Shown here: positions 25,028-37,895 of the stretch, in pieces | How the letters are laid out: every line of letters begins with the position of its first letter | How positions within the stretch are numbered: position 1 is the stretch's first letter | Assembly: GCA_965214055.1 (NCBI GenBank) | Contig: OZ243931.1 | Coordinates: 1,364,001 to 1,428,000, forward strand | Direction of reading: 5' to 3' | Length of the DNA: 64,000 nucleotides | Source: WTGA01 sp965214055 | GTDB taxonomy: Bacteria > Pseudomonadota > Gammaproteobacteria > Arenicellales > Poriferihabitantaceae | The notes under the pieces: model-generated | What the model was told of the DNA's origin: nothing | Database searches by the model: none | What the model saw: only the letters and a program-made list of their open reading frames with translations | Made by a program: the position numbers and the translations under genes

Positions 25028-26296
25028 TTACGGGGACGGTGTTGAATCGGCAACGAAGTTGCGGACGGCGGTTTCAAATCTCTCCAGTCCCTGGTCCAGT
25101 TCGGCCGTACTGATATTCAATGGAGGGGCCAGCCGGATGACATCGGGTCCGGCGACCAGAACAAGCAATCCAGCCGATATGCCGGTAGCCAGCAATTTTC
25201 TCGCTTCCCCCTTGTAACGGCCCACCAGTTCACAACCGAGCAGCAACCCGGTTCCCCGGATCTCCCTGAACACGTCGTACCGGTCATTGATGGACCCCAA
25301 CCCGTTTACCAGATGTCTGCCATGCGCTTCAATCGCCGTGAGCATATCGGGTTGGCTGATGATTTCCAGGATCTTCCCGGCCACGGCACAGGCCATGGGA
25401 TTGCCACCAAAAGTGCTGCCGTGGGAACCGACAACCAGGTCCTTTCCGATTTCTTCCGTGGTAAGCATTGCGCTGATCGGAAAACCACCCCCCAGTGCCT
25501 TGGCGGTCGTCAGTATGTCTGGAGTCACCCCTATTTTCTGATAGGTATAGAGTTTTCCGGAGCGCCCGACTCCAGTCTGGATTTCATCGAGAATCATCAA
25601 CGCGTCATATTGGTTGCAGCAATCCCGGATCGTTTTTACAAACTCTATGCTGGCAGGCACCACCCCGGCCTCACCCTGGCAGGGTTCCAGTATTACGGCA
25701 CAGGTGGTCTTTCCTCTTTCTTCGAAAAACTTTCTCAGGGAATCCGGGTCGTTAAAGGGCCGGTGGGAAATGCCGGTGGGTTTCGGGCCAAAGCCATTGC
25801 TGTAAGCCGGCTGTCCACCGACATTTACGGTAAACAGGGTGCGTCCGTGAAAGGCATTGTCAAAGGCCAGAATTTCATGTTTCTCCTCACCATGCCGGTT
25901 GAACGCATACCGTCTTGCAAGTTTCAGGGCGGCTTCATTGGCTTCAGACCCGGAATTCGCAAAGAATACGCGTTCGGCGAAAGTGAGCTCGCACAATTTC
26001 TGTGCGAGCTGGATGGCCGGCTGGCTGGTGAGCACGTTGCTGACGTGCCAATACCGGCCTGCCTGTTCAACCAGCACCCTGACCAGTTCGGGGTGGGCAT
26101 GTCCCAGGGCGGAAACGGCAATCCCCGATGCAAAATCCAGGTATTCCCTGCCTTCAATATCCCAGAGATAAGACCCCGACCCATGGTCGGGAATGATGGC
26201 CATGGGGGCATAGTTGGGGGTCATGTACCGGTCATGCAACTGGCGGATTGATGCCATGTCGGAGGTTTCCGGATTCGATGGTTTGATCTTGCTCAT
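25028..26296 (-). CDS. argD: Acetylornithine/succinyldiaminopimelate-type aminotransferase (class III, PLP)
   Basis: About 422 residues from ATG 26296; an in-frame TTG is at 26305. Class III aminotransferase motifs are FANSGSEANEAALKLAR, ILDEIQTGVGR and TTAKALGGGFPI with the PLP lysine, followed by HGSTFGGNPMACAV. The best fit is ArgD/AstC, and argB is close by. It could also serve lysine synthesis as succinyl-DAP aminotransferase. The fourth residue of the DExQTG motif is Ile. Confidence 0.87.
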   Translation of the reverse strand: MSKIKPSNPETSDMASIRQLHDRYMTPNYAPMAIIPDHGSGSYLWDIEGREYLDFASGIAVSALGHAHPELVRVLVEQAGRYWHVSNVLTSQPAIQLAQKLCELTFAERVFFANSGSEANEAALKLARRYAFNRHGEEKHEILAFDNAFHGRTLFTVNVGGQPAYSNGFGPKPTGISHRPFNDPDSLRKFFEERGKTTCAVILEPCQGEAGVVPASIEFVKTIRDCCNQYDALMILDEIQTGVGRSGKLYTYQKIGVTPDILTTAKALGGGFPISAMLTTEEIGKDLVVGSHGSTFGGNPMACAVAGKILEIISQPDMLTAIEAHGRHLVNGLGSINDRYDVFREIRGTGLLLGCELVGRYKGEARKLLATGISAGLLVLVAGPDVIRLAPPLNISTAELDQGLERFETAVRNFVADSTPSP

Positions 26297-26402
26297 TTGA
26301 ACCAAAATGGGTTGCCGGTAGAAAAGGCTAGAATTTTACCTTTATCGGTAGGAGAATATCAGCCTATGTTTTTCTGATCCTGTAAACGACCGAGAATTGA
26401 AA

Positions 26403-28058
26403 ATGTCTGAGCAAATACCTGAACGCGAGTCAATGGAAGTGGATGTGGTGATCGTGGGTGCCGGACCTGCCGGGCTTTCCGCCGCCTGCAAATTGATGCA
26501 ACTGGCCCAGGAAAATGAAAGGGAACTGTCCGTGGTCGTACTCGAAAAAGGGTCGGAAGTGGGGGCGCATATCCTGTCCGGGGCCCTGTTTGAGCCCAGG
26601 GCCCTGGACGAACTGTTTCCTGACTGGAGAGAGCGGGGTGCGCCACTGGACACCGCGGTGCAAAAGGACGAGGTGCTGATGTTCAGGAACAGTGAAAAAG
26701 CGACCAGCATCCCGCTGTGGATGGTGCCAAAACCGATGCACAACGAGGGCAATCACATCATCAGCCTGGGAGCATTGTGCCGTTGGCTTGGGGAGCAGGC
26801 CGAAAGTCTGGGCGTGGATATCTTTCCGGGTTTCCCCGCTTCAGAAGTCCTGTATCATCCCAACGGGGATATTAAGGGGGTCGCCACCGGAGAAATGGGA
26901 AAAGATTCGGATGGAAAACCCAAGGCATCCTATGAACCGGGCATGGAACTCCATGCCGGGGTTACCCTTTTTTCCGAAGGATGCCGGGGTCATCTCGGGA
27001 AGCAGTTGATTGAGAAATTTGAGCTTGACCGGGAAACACAGACCCAGCACTACGGGATTGGCATCAAGGAATTGTGGAACATTGATCCCGACAAGCACCA
27101 GCCGGGACTGGTCGTCCATGGGGCCGGGTGGCCGTTATCCGAACATGGTGCAACCGGAGGGTCGTTCCTCTACCATTTCGGTGACAACCTGGTCTCCATG
27201 GGATTGATTACCGACCTGTCTTATGAAAATCCGTATCTGAGCCCATTCGACGAGCTCCAGCGTTTCAAGCACCACCCTCGAATCCGGCAATACCTTGAAG
27301 GCGGAGAGAGGATTGCGTACGGTGCCCGGGCGATTACGAAAGGGGGGCTGAATGCCCTTCCCAAAATGTGTCTGCCCAACGGATTGCTCATTGGATGTGA
27401 TGCCGGCACCTTGAATTTTTCCAAGATAAAAGGCACTCACACGGCCATGAAATCAGGCCTTCTGGCAGCGGAAACGGCATTCAATGCCATTCATGGTGAT
27501 GGGACCCTGGGGGATTACGAGGAAAACTTCAGCCAGTCCTGGCTTTACGAAGAATTGCACCGGTCCCGGAATTTTGGTGCCGCAATACACAAATTCGGAA
27601 GCTGGCTGGGCGGTGCGTACAATTATATTGACCAGAATTGGTTCACGGGCAAACTGCCATTCAATCTTACCGACCCGGTCCCGGACCATCAGACACTGAA
27701 GCCGGCCTCCGGTCTCCCGCCCATCAAATATCCCAAACCGGATGGCAAAATAAGTTTCGACAAGACTTCCTCGGTTTATCTTTCCAGCACCAATCACGAG
27801 GAAAATCAGCCCGTCCACCTCAAGTTGGGGGAAGAATCACTGGCTGTGGAAACCAATTTCAACATCTATGCCGGCCCGGAAGAGCGGTTTTGCCCGGCCG
27901 GGGTCTATGAATTCCTGAATACCGGGACCCGTCCGGAATTGCAGATTAACGCCCAAAACTGTGTACACTGCAAAACATGCGACATCAAGGACCCGGGCGG
28001 CAATATCAACTGGGTTGCCCCGGAGGGAGGTGGTGGCCCAAACTACGCGAACATGTAG
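26403..28058 (+). CDS. Electron transfer flavoprotein-ubiquinone oxidoreductase
   Basis: 551 residues from ATG 26403. It passes electrons from reduced ETF to ubiquinone at the inner membrane during acyl-CoA, amine and amino-acid oxidation. FAD motif VVIVGAGPAGLSAACKL is near the N-terminus. The C-terminal 4Fe-4S site reads CPAGVYEF...CVHCKTCDIKDP, and the ending NINWVAPEGGGGPNYANM is characteristic. Convergent with purL. ETF itself is not in the window. Confidence 0.96.
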   Translation: MSEQIPERESMEVDVVIVGAGPAGLSAACKLMQLAQENERELSVVVLEKGSEVGAHILSGALFEPRALDELFPDWRERGAPLDTAVQKDEVLMFRNSEKATSIPLWMVPKPMHNEGNHIISLGALCRWLGEQAESLGVDIFPGFPASEVLYHPNGDIKGVATGEMGKDSDGKPKASYEPGMELHAGVTLFSEGCRGHLGKQLIEKFELDRETQTQHYGIGIKELWNIDPDKHQPGLVVHGAGWPLSEHGATGGSFLYHFGDNLVSMGLITDLSYENPYLSPFDELQRFKHHPRIRQYLEGGERIAYGARAITKGGLNALPKMCLPNGLLIGCDAGTLNFSKIKGTHTAMKSGLLAAETAFNAIHGDGTLGDYEENFSQSWLYEELHRSRNFGAAIHKFGSWLGGAYNYIDQNWFTGKLPFNLTDPVPDHQTLKPASGLPPIKYPKPDGKISFDKTSSVYLSSTNHEENQPVHLKLGEESLAVETNFNIYAGPEERFCPAGVYEFLNTGTRPELQINAQNCVHCKTCDIKDPGGNINWVAPEGGGGPNYANM

Positions 28059-28179
28059 TATGCATCCCGGGAGCACCCTGCGGCCCCGGGTCTCTGGAAG
28101 CCCTGTGGAGTTGAAGCCGTCCATTTGAAAGCCTGTCCGGGATGGACGGAATCCAAAGCCAAAGCCCTGGTTTCGGTTT

Positions 28180-32139
<3,960 letters not shown>

Positions 32140-32195
32140 GCAATGAAAATTTCAGGGCTCGATCCGAAAAATCGGGGGGATGGCACGGGTGGGGC

Positions 32196-33071
32196 CTAGA
32201 TGACTTCAGCCGTTCTCATCGCTTGCCGGAGCTCCTCATGGTATTGCTCGGAAAAAACGGTCAACGGCAATCGGATACCCCTGGTCACATACCCCATCTC
32301 ATGCAGGGCCCACTTTGCCGGGATCGGATTGGATTCAAAAAACAGGGCATGGTGCAGGGGGTCCAGCCGGGCATTTAGTTTTCTTGCGTGTTCAAGGTCT
32401 CCGGAAACGGCTGCACTGCACATTTCATGCATCATGCCCGGGGCCACATTGGCGGTTACGGATATACAGCCATGCCCGCCCGCTTCAATGAGCGCCAGCG
32501 CGGTATCATCATTTCCAGAGTAGATGGCGAATTCATTGCCACACCGGGCTTTAAAATCCCCCACCCTGGGAATGTCTGAGGTGGCATCCTTGATGCCGAC
32601 GATATTTGGAATTTGCGCCAATTTCACAACGGTATCATTTTCCATGTCCAGGGCGGTCCTGCTGGGAACATTGTAGAGGATTTGGGGCACATCCACGGTT
32701 TCGGCAATCTGCCTGAAGTGTGCGTACAGACCATGCTGGGTGGGTTTGTTGTAGTACGGGACAACGAGCAGACACGCGTGTACGCCCAATGCGGCGGCTC
32801 GTTCGGTCAATTCCAGTGCCTCAGAGGTGGAATTGCCCCCGGTTCCGGCGATGATCGGGATCCGTCCCGCTGCAAAGTCGATGGTTTTGCCAATGACATC
32901 AATTTGCTCGTCAATGTCCAGGGTCGCAGATTCTCCCGTTGTTCCCGTGGAAATGATAGCATCTGTCTGGTTTTCGACATGGAAATCGACCAGTTTCCGC
33001 AGCCCGTGATCGTCAATGCCGCCCTCTTCGTCCATGGGAGTAATCATGGCGACCAAACTGCCTGTAAGCAT
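32196..33071 (-). CDS. dapA: 4-hydroxy-tetrahydrodipicolinate synthase
   Basis: 291 residues. It condenses pyruvate with aspartate semialdehyde, the first committed step to lysine and meso-DAP. It starts MLTGSLVAMITPM. GTTGESATL, YYNKPTQHGLYAHF and YNVPSRTALDM are present, with the Schiff-base lysine in GIKDAT. A 7-5-7 inverted repeat lies 28 bases upstream of the start. Confidence 0.97.
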   Translation of the reverse strand: MLTGSLVAMITPMDEEGGIDDHGLRKLVDFHVENQTDAIISTGTTGESATLDIDEQIDVIGKTIDFAAGRIPIIAGTGGNSTSEALELTERAAALGVHACLLVVPYYNKPTQHGLYAHFRQIAETVDVPQILYNVPSRTALDMENDTVVKLAQIPNIVGIKDATSDIPRVGDFKARCGNEFAIYSGNDDTALALIEAGGHGCISVTANVAPGMMHEMCSAAVSGDLEHARKLNARLDPLHHALFFESNPIPAKWALHEMGYVTRGIRLPLTVFSEQYHEELRQAMRTAEVI

Positions 33072-33098
33072 TTCTTGAACCGTTGTAGAGATGAATTT

Positions 33099-33117
33099 AG
33101 TACCAAGGGATGGTACT
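33099..33117. promoter_or_regulatory. Inverted repeat upstream of dapA
   Basis: AGTACCA-N5-TGGTACT is a perfect 7-base-arm repeat 28 bases upstream of the dapA ATG, in the spacer shared with the divergent amidotransferase gene. It could be an operator or a small leader hairpin. It resembles no site I can name. Confidence 0.35.
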
Positions 33118-33259
33118 GTTAGTGCGTAGATTTCACAAGTGGATTATCATGGCCAGCGGAATCCCTTTTTGGATCAGTCGTTTTAAATGGGGTTCCATTG
33201 GGGTAGTATCGACATGCCTTTTTTTAATATCACGGACAATCCGCCTGCATTGAGTTGAG

Positions 33260-34000
33260 ATGACCGATCCCCTGAACATAGGACTGCTGTTGTGTGATGA
33301 TGTGGCCCCGGAAGACCAGCCACAATATGGCACGTATGCAGACATGTTCCAGAACAGCCTGGACCCGGATGCCAGGTCCATTGTGCTTACGCCGATCCGG
33401 TGTTTTGAGGGAGAAAGGCTTCCCGCCCCGGAGCAATACGAGGGTTACGTCATTTCCGGGTCCCGGTACAGCGTGTATGAAAACCAATCCTGGATAAAGA
33501 GGTTAATGCAATTTGTCCGGGAGTGCTGGGACCAGCGCGTAAAAGTGGTCGGAATCTGTTTTGGACACCAGCTCATTGCCCATGCCCTGGGCGGGAAAAC
33601 CGTCAAGGCGGACGCGGGGTGGGGGTTTGGTATTCAAAGCGTTAAAGTCACCGAAAAACAGCCGTGGATGACAAACTTTGGCAATCTGAACGGCGACCAC
33701 TACAATCTGGTGGTGATTCACCAGGACCAGGTACTGGAAATGCCGCCACACTTCCGGTCTGTGGCGGAAAACGATTTCTGCCCGAACAGCATGATTATTG
33801 GGGGAAATACCATGCTGGGCATTCAGGGTCATCCCGAATTCGGCAAGGAATTTTGCGCCTTTCGAGCCGAATTCAGGAAAGATACCATCGGCCAGGAACT
33901 CTACGAGTCGACATTGCAGTCCCTGGCGGAAAATGATCTTCACGCAAGTGCTGTTCTGGGGTGGGTCAACAATTTTCTGCATCAGGCCCATGATGGCTGA
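33260..34000 (+). CDS. Class I glutamine amidotransferase, GMP-synthase-like
   Basis: 246 residues consisting of a single class I amidotransferase domain. GYVISGSRYSVYE, the nucleophile elbow KVVGICFGHQLIAHALGG (Cys about residue 98) and GIQGHPEF (His, Glu) complete the triad. There is no synthase domain, so it resembles the stand-alone YfeJ-like or gamma-glutamyl-hydrolase-like group. Substrate unknown; neighbours give no clue. Confidence 0.85.
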   Translation: MTDPLNIGLLLCDDVAPEDQPQYGTYADMFQNSLDPDARSIVLTPIRCFEGERLPAPEQYEGYVISGSRYSVYENQSWIKRLMQFVRECWDQRVKVVGICFGHQLIAHALGGKTVKADAGWGFGIQSVKVTEKQPWMTNFGNLNGDHYNLVVIHQDQVLEMPPHFRSVAENDFCPNSMIIGGNTMLGIQGHPEFGKEFCAFRAEFRKDTIGQELYESTLQSLAENDLHASAVLGWVNNFLHQAHDG

Positions 34001-34186
34001 TCCGGATTCGGATCGGACACGACTGGATCATTTTCCCTGAAAATATCCACAGGCATCTTCTTCAAAACTGCGGGTTGCCGATACGCACTCGCCTGGAGGA
34101 GTGGCTTTGGTCAGGCAGGAGAGATTTGTCTCCCCGGTTTTGTTGTATAGTCACCTCCTGTTCTTTCATTTATCTCCAAACGGGGA

Positions 34187-34984
34187 ATGACCATGATCGT
34201 AAAACAAATCTGGACTGGAAACGCATACCGGAATTTCAATTATCTGATTGCCTGCCCGGAAACCGGGGAAGCCCTGGCCGTTGACCCCCTGGACCACCGG
34301 AAATGCCTGGCGGCGGCCAGGGAAGAGGGCTGGAATGTCACGCAGATTGTGAATACCCATGAGCACAGCGACCACACTGGCGGCAATCGAAAAATGGTCG
34401 AGGCCACGGGGGCGAAAGTCCTGGCCCACCATGGGGCCGGGACCGCTATTCCGGAGATGTCCCGGGGGTTGTCAGCAGGGGAGATCATCCGGGTCGGCAA
34501 CACCGTGGAGCTGGAAACTCTGGATACCCCGGGCCATACCATGAGCCATGTCTGCCTGCTCTCCAGAACCGATAATCCGGCGTTATTCTGCGGAGATACC
34601 CTGTTTAACGCCGGGGCGGGAAATTGCCATAATGGTGGGCATCCCGATGAACTCTATGACACGTTCGCCGGCCAGCTCGCCCGACTTGCAAACCATACGT
34701 TGATTTATCCGGGGCACGACTATCTGCAAAACAACCTTCAGTTTACACTGGACCGGGAACCGGGTAACCATGTCGCGAAAGCCCTGCTGGAAGAAGCATT
34801 CGATCAGGACCCGGCGAACGCGCTGGTGACCACGCTGGCCCAGGAAAAGGAAATCAACACCTTCTTCCGATTACAGAACCCGGATGTGATGGAACAGCTT
34901 CGTCGGGTATTTCCCGAAATCGGCCATTCTCCGGATTCGCGGACCGTGTTTCTGAAACTCCGGGAGCTCAGGAACAGCTGGTGA
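34187..34984 (+). CDS. gloB: Hydroxyacylglutathione hydrolase-like metallo-beta-lactamase protein (GloB-type)
   Basis: 265 residues. It has the metallo-beta-lactamase metal motif THEHSDHTGG, DTPGHTMSH, CGDTLFNAGAGNC and LIYPGHDYLQNNLQFT. The last motif and a C-terminal HAGH-like helical part (NTFFRLQNPDVMEQLRR) fit glyoxalase II, which hydrolyses S-lactoylglutathione. GGGGA precedes the ATG pair at 34187/34193; either could start translation. Confidence 0.88.
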   Translation: MTMIVKQIWTGNAYRNFNYLIACPETGEALAVDPLDHRKCLAAAREEGWNVTQIVNTHEHSDHTGGNRKMVEATGAKVLAHHGAGTAIPEMSRGLSAGEIIRVGNTVELETLDTPGHTMSHVCLLSRTDNPALFCGDTLFNAGAGNCHNGGHPDELYDTFAGQLARLANHTLIYPGHDYLQNNLQFTLDREPGNHVAKALLEEAFDQDPANALVTTLAQEKEINTFFRLQNPDVMEQLRRVFPEIGHSPDSRTVFLKLRELRNSW

Positions 34985-35047
34985 AGTAAAAGGAGGCGGG
35001 TATTCTCCCTGCAAAGAGGAAAGCCATCCTGGCGGGCCCGGCATCAA

Positions 35048-35506
35048 TCAGGCACTTCCGGTGGAACCGAACCCTCCCCCACCCCGGTCGGTAGACTCGA
35101 AATCGTCCACCAGATTGAATTCGACCTGTACAACGGGTACCACGACCATCTGTGCAATGCGGTCTCCGGGCTGCACCGTGAAACTTCGGTTCCCCCGGTT
35201 CCAGCAGGATACAAACAGCTGGCCCTGGTAATCCGAGTCGATCAGCCCCGTGAGATTTCCCAGGACGATACCGTGTTTGTGCCCCAGCCCGGAACGCGGT
35301 ATCAATACTGCGGCCAGGTTCGGATCGGCAATGTGAATGGCGATACCCGTAGGAATCAACACGGTCTGTCCTGGCTGGAGATCCACGGGATCATCCATAC
35401 AGGCACTCAAATCCAGGCCCGCAGACCCTTCCGTGGCGTACCTGGGCAGGCCGTGCAGGGTGCGGATTCTTTCATCAAGAATTTTGACATCGATTTTTTT
35501 CTTCAT
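35048..35506 (-). CDS. dut: dUTP diphosphatase
   Basis: 152 residues, a trimeric dUTPase. The motifs are AGLDLSACMDD (1), PRSGLGHKHGIVLGN (2), GLIDSDYQGQL (3), GDRIAQMVVVP (4) and the C-terminal DRGGGGFGSTG (5). It hydrolyses dUTP to dUMP, keeping uracil out of DNA. It lies 7 bases downstream of coaBC, the usual gammaproteobacterial pair. Confidence 0.98.
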   Translation of the reverse strand: MKKKIDVKILDERIRTLHGLPRYATEGSAGLDLSACMDDPVDLQPGQTVLIPTGIAIHIADPNLAAVLIPRSGLGHKHGIVLGNLTGLIDSDYQGQLFVSCWNRGNRSFTVQPGDRIAQMVVVPVVQVEFNLVDDFESTDRGGGGFGSTGSA

Positions 35507-35513
35507 CTTTGAA

Positions 35514-36707
35514 TTATTCCGGGTTCATCAGAACGGCGATATTTTCCATGATTCTTATGGCCAGGCGGTACTTGTCCGTTCGTTCCAGCTTGACCACCCC
35601 GTCCCGGTGAATCAATGATGCGGCATTGGTATCATTGTTGATGGCACCGTCATCACCAGACACATCATTGGCCACGATGGCATCAATTTTCTTGTTCCGC
35701 AGTTTTTTCCCTGCATTCTCCAGCAGGTTCTGGGTTTCCGCGGCAAACCCCACGGTAAACGGCGGGTCCTCCAGGGCAGCCACGTCGGCCAGAATATCCG
35801 GGTTTTTGATGAGCTTCAGGATGATTTCATTCTCCTTCGCCTTGATTTTCTGATCTTCCTGCAAAACGGGCCGGTAATCCGCCACCGCCGCCACGCCGAT
35901 AAAAATGTCGGTACCCGGGACTCGGGACATCACCGTATCGCGCATTTGCCTTGCCGACTGCACATCGACGCATTCAACTCCTGAAGGCGGGGTTGCATTC
36001 ATCGGCCCACACACCATGGTCACGGTAGCACCAAAATCCCGGGCCGCCGAGGCCATGGCAAAGCCCATCTTTCCGGAACTGCGGTTGGAGATTCCCCGGA
36101 CCGGGTCGATGGCCTCCCACGTTGGGCCCGCGGTCACCAGCACCTTTTTCCCTGAGAACAGTTGTGGAAACCCGTCGCCGAGCAGGTGTTGGGCAATCTC
36201 GTCGGGCTCGGTCATCCGTCCAAAGCCCACTTCGCCGCAGGCCTGCTTTCCCTCGCCGGGGCCAATGATGGATACGCCTCTGTCCACCAGCACCTTCAGG
36301 TTGTTCCGGGTAGCGGGGTTCTGCCACATTTGCCGGTTCATTGCCGGTGCGATGGCCAGGGTTGCGTCGCTGGCTACCACCAGGGTGGACAACAGATCAT
36401 CTGCCTCGCCATGAACAATTTTTGCCATGAAATGGGCCGTTGCCGGGGCGATGAGGATGATTTCCGCCCAGCGTGCCAGCTCGATATGCCCCATTCCGGA
36501 TTCCGCATCACAGTCCAGAAGGTGCTGGTACACTGGATGTCCGCTCACTGCCTGCAGTGTCAGTGGCGTAACAAACTCCATCGCCGCCCGGGACATGACC
36601 ACCCTGACTTCGGCGCCACGCTCGATCAGGCGTCGAACCAGGTCCGGGGACTTGTACGCGGCAATGCCGCCGGTGATGCCGAGTAAAATTCTTGTATTTC
36701 TGTGCAT
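35514..36707 (-). CDS. coaBC: Phosphopantothenoylcysteine decarboxylase / phosphopantothenate--cysteine ligase
   Basis: 397 residues, bifunctional. It catalyses two steps of coenzyme A synthesis. The FMN decarboxylase half starts with LLGITGGIAAYKSPDLVRRL and contains APAMNRQMW and GEGKQACGEVGFGRM. The ligase half has VTAGPTWEAIDPVRGISNRSSG. Its ribosome site GGAG can pair with an upstream ACTCCA (36715-36735). Confidence 0.97.
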   Translation of the reverse strand: MHRNTRILLGITGGIAAYKSPDLVRRLIERGAEVRVVMSRAAMEFVTPLTLQAVSGHPVYQHLLDCDAESGMGHIELARWAEIILIAPATAHFMAKIVHGEADDLLSTLVVASDATLAIAPAMNRQMWQNPATRNNLKVLVDRGVSIIGPGEGKQACGEVGFGRMTEPDEIAQHLLGDGFPQLFSGKKVLVTAGPTWEAIDPVRGISNRSSGKMGFAMASAARDFGATVTMVCGPMNATPPSGVECVDVQSARQMRDTVMSRVPGTDIFIGVAAVADYRPVLQEDQKIKAKENEIILKLIKNPDILADVAALEDPPFTVGFAAETQNLLENAGKKLRNKKIDAIVANDVSGDDGAINNDTNAASLIHRDGVVKLERTDKYRLAIRIMENIAVLMNPE

Positions 36708-36714
36708 AGCCGTT

Positions 36715-36735
36715 ACTCCATTTACCGGGTGGAGT
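36715..36735 (-). promoter_or_regulatory. Possible ribosome-site-sequestering hairpin in the coaBC leader
   Basis: ACTCCA at 36715-36720 and TGGAGT at 36730-36735 are perfect six-base complements with a nine-base loop. On the minus strand the hairpin covers the GGAG that serves coaBC about 8 bases before its ATG. It is short, so a chance occurrence is possible. Confidence 0.3.
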
Positions 36736-36758
36736 TTACCGTATCCTGAAAGGACTGT

Positions 36759-37160
36759 ATGGATATTCGAAATAAAGTACCCTGGCAGGCGGCATGGCTA
36801 TCCGCGGCTTCAGGCTGTCAACGCAAAGTAGAAATGTCCTTTTTTACTCCCTCGCCTCCACTCCGGGGTTTGCTGTCGGTGGCCGAGAGTGTTGCGGATG
36901 CCTTTGTCCGGTTCGGTGAACCGGTGCTACATCGTCACGCATTACGGAAGGCAATTGAAAAAGGAATGATGGGCAATGAGCCGGTCACGAATGAGGGGAT
37001 CATGGAAAAACTCGAACAACTGTCCCACCTGGGTTACGTCTGGCCTGTTGGAGGGTATGCTTACGAACCGGGCATCCGGAGCCTGATGGCGTTTGTGCAA
37101 GGCTATTCGCTGTCCCGAGCCAGAAGGACAGAGGCTGCACCGCACACCACCCCTCGGTGA
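36759..37160 (+). CDS. Hypothetical protein, possibly winged-helix-like
   Basis: Up to 133 residues; ATG 36834 (MSFFTPSPP, 108 residues) is the likelier start. No family is recognised. The helical stretch VADAFVRFGEPVLHRHALRKAIEKG and the following EGIMEKLEQLSHLGYVWPVGGYAYEP read like a small regulatory or DNA-binding fold. It fills an otherwise empty gap upstream of cobO and divergent from coaBC. Codon use is similar to neighbours, but the gene is not proven. Confidence 0.38.
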   Translation: MDIRNKVPWQAAWLSAASGCQRKVEMSFFTPSPPLRGLLSVAESVADAFVRFGEPVLHRHALRKAIEKGMMGNEPVTNEGIMEKLEQLSHLGYVWPVGGYAYEPGIRSLMAFVQGYSLSRARRTEAAPHTTPR

Positions 37161-37358
37161 TCATCCATTGGAGTAACGTTTTCTGGGAACTGGGTCCCCT
37201 TCAATGGAAAAGAGGACACCACGGCATTGTGCTGACGGGCTTTAGTTTGCGTTGACAATCCGCGGCTTCAGACTCGCAAGAAACGCGCACTGTGTGTAAA
37301 CTCGGCTTTCCTGCAATCCACCTGCTTGCAATCCGTATCCCCTGTTATCCACAATGCC

Positions 37359-37895
37359 ATGAAATCACGAGAACGAAGAGAGGGCATCACCCTGGTCCAT
37401 ACGGGTGATGGAAAAGGAAAATCTTCCAGCGCATTCGGGGTGGTATTTCGCGCCGCCGGATGGAACATGAAGGTGTGTGTCATTCAATATATCAAGGGAA
37501 AGTGGAAAACCGGAGAGCAGCTCGCGGCACAGGAATTTGACAACATAGAATGGCATGTTATGGGAGATGGTTTTACCTGGGATACCAATAACCCCGTACA
37601 GGACATTAAAACCAGCCGCGCAATCTGGGAGTTCAGCAAGGAAAAAATCACATCAGAAGAATATGACCTGGTATTGCTTGATGAGATCAATTATTGCAGT
37701 AGCCTGGGCTGGCTGACGGGGGAGGAAATTGCAGGTTTTATCCGGAACCAAAAACCGGACTGGCTACATTTGATCCTGACGGGGCGGGGTGCGGCCAAGG
37801 AAGTGATCGAGGTGGCGGATACGGTGACTGAAATGACGAAAATAAAACATGCCTTTGACCGGGGCATCCTGGCCGCCCAGGGGGTTGAATTCTAG
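37359..37895 (+). CDS. cobO: Cob(I)yrinic acid a,c-diamide adenosyltransferase
   Basis: 178 residues from ATG 37359; the ORF extends to 37326 in-frame. The P-loop VHTGDGKGKSSSAFG, CVIQYIKGKWKTGEQ, LLDEINYCSSLGWL and LILTGRGAAKEVIEVADTVTEM identify the CobO/BtuR family. It adenosylates cobalamin or corrinoids to make coenzyme B12. No other cobalamin gene and no recognisable cobalamin riboswitch lies upstream. Its stop overlaps the convergent HNH gene stop (shared CTAG). Confidence 0.95.
   Translation: MKSRERREGITLVHTGDGKGKSSSAFGVVFRAAGWNMKVCVIQYIKGKWKTGEQLAAQEFDNIEWHVMGDGFTWDTNNPVQDIKTSRAIWEFSKEKITSEEYDLVLLDEINYCSSLGWLTGEEIAGFIRNQKPDWLHLILTGRGAAKEVIEVADTVTEMTKIKHAFDRGILAAQGVEF

Noticed and set aside
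37161..37358. Possible cobalamin riboswitch upstream of cobO.
   Set aside because: The B12-box-like core sequence was not found in the spacer.
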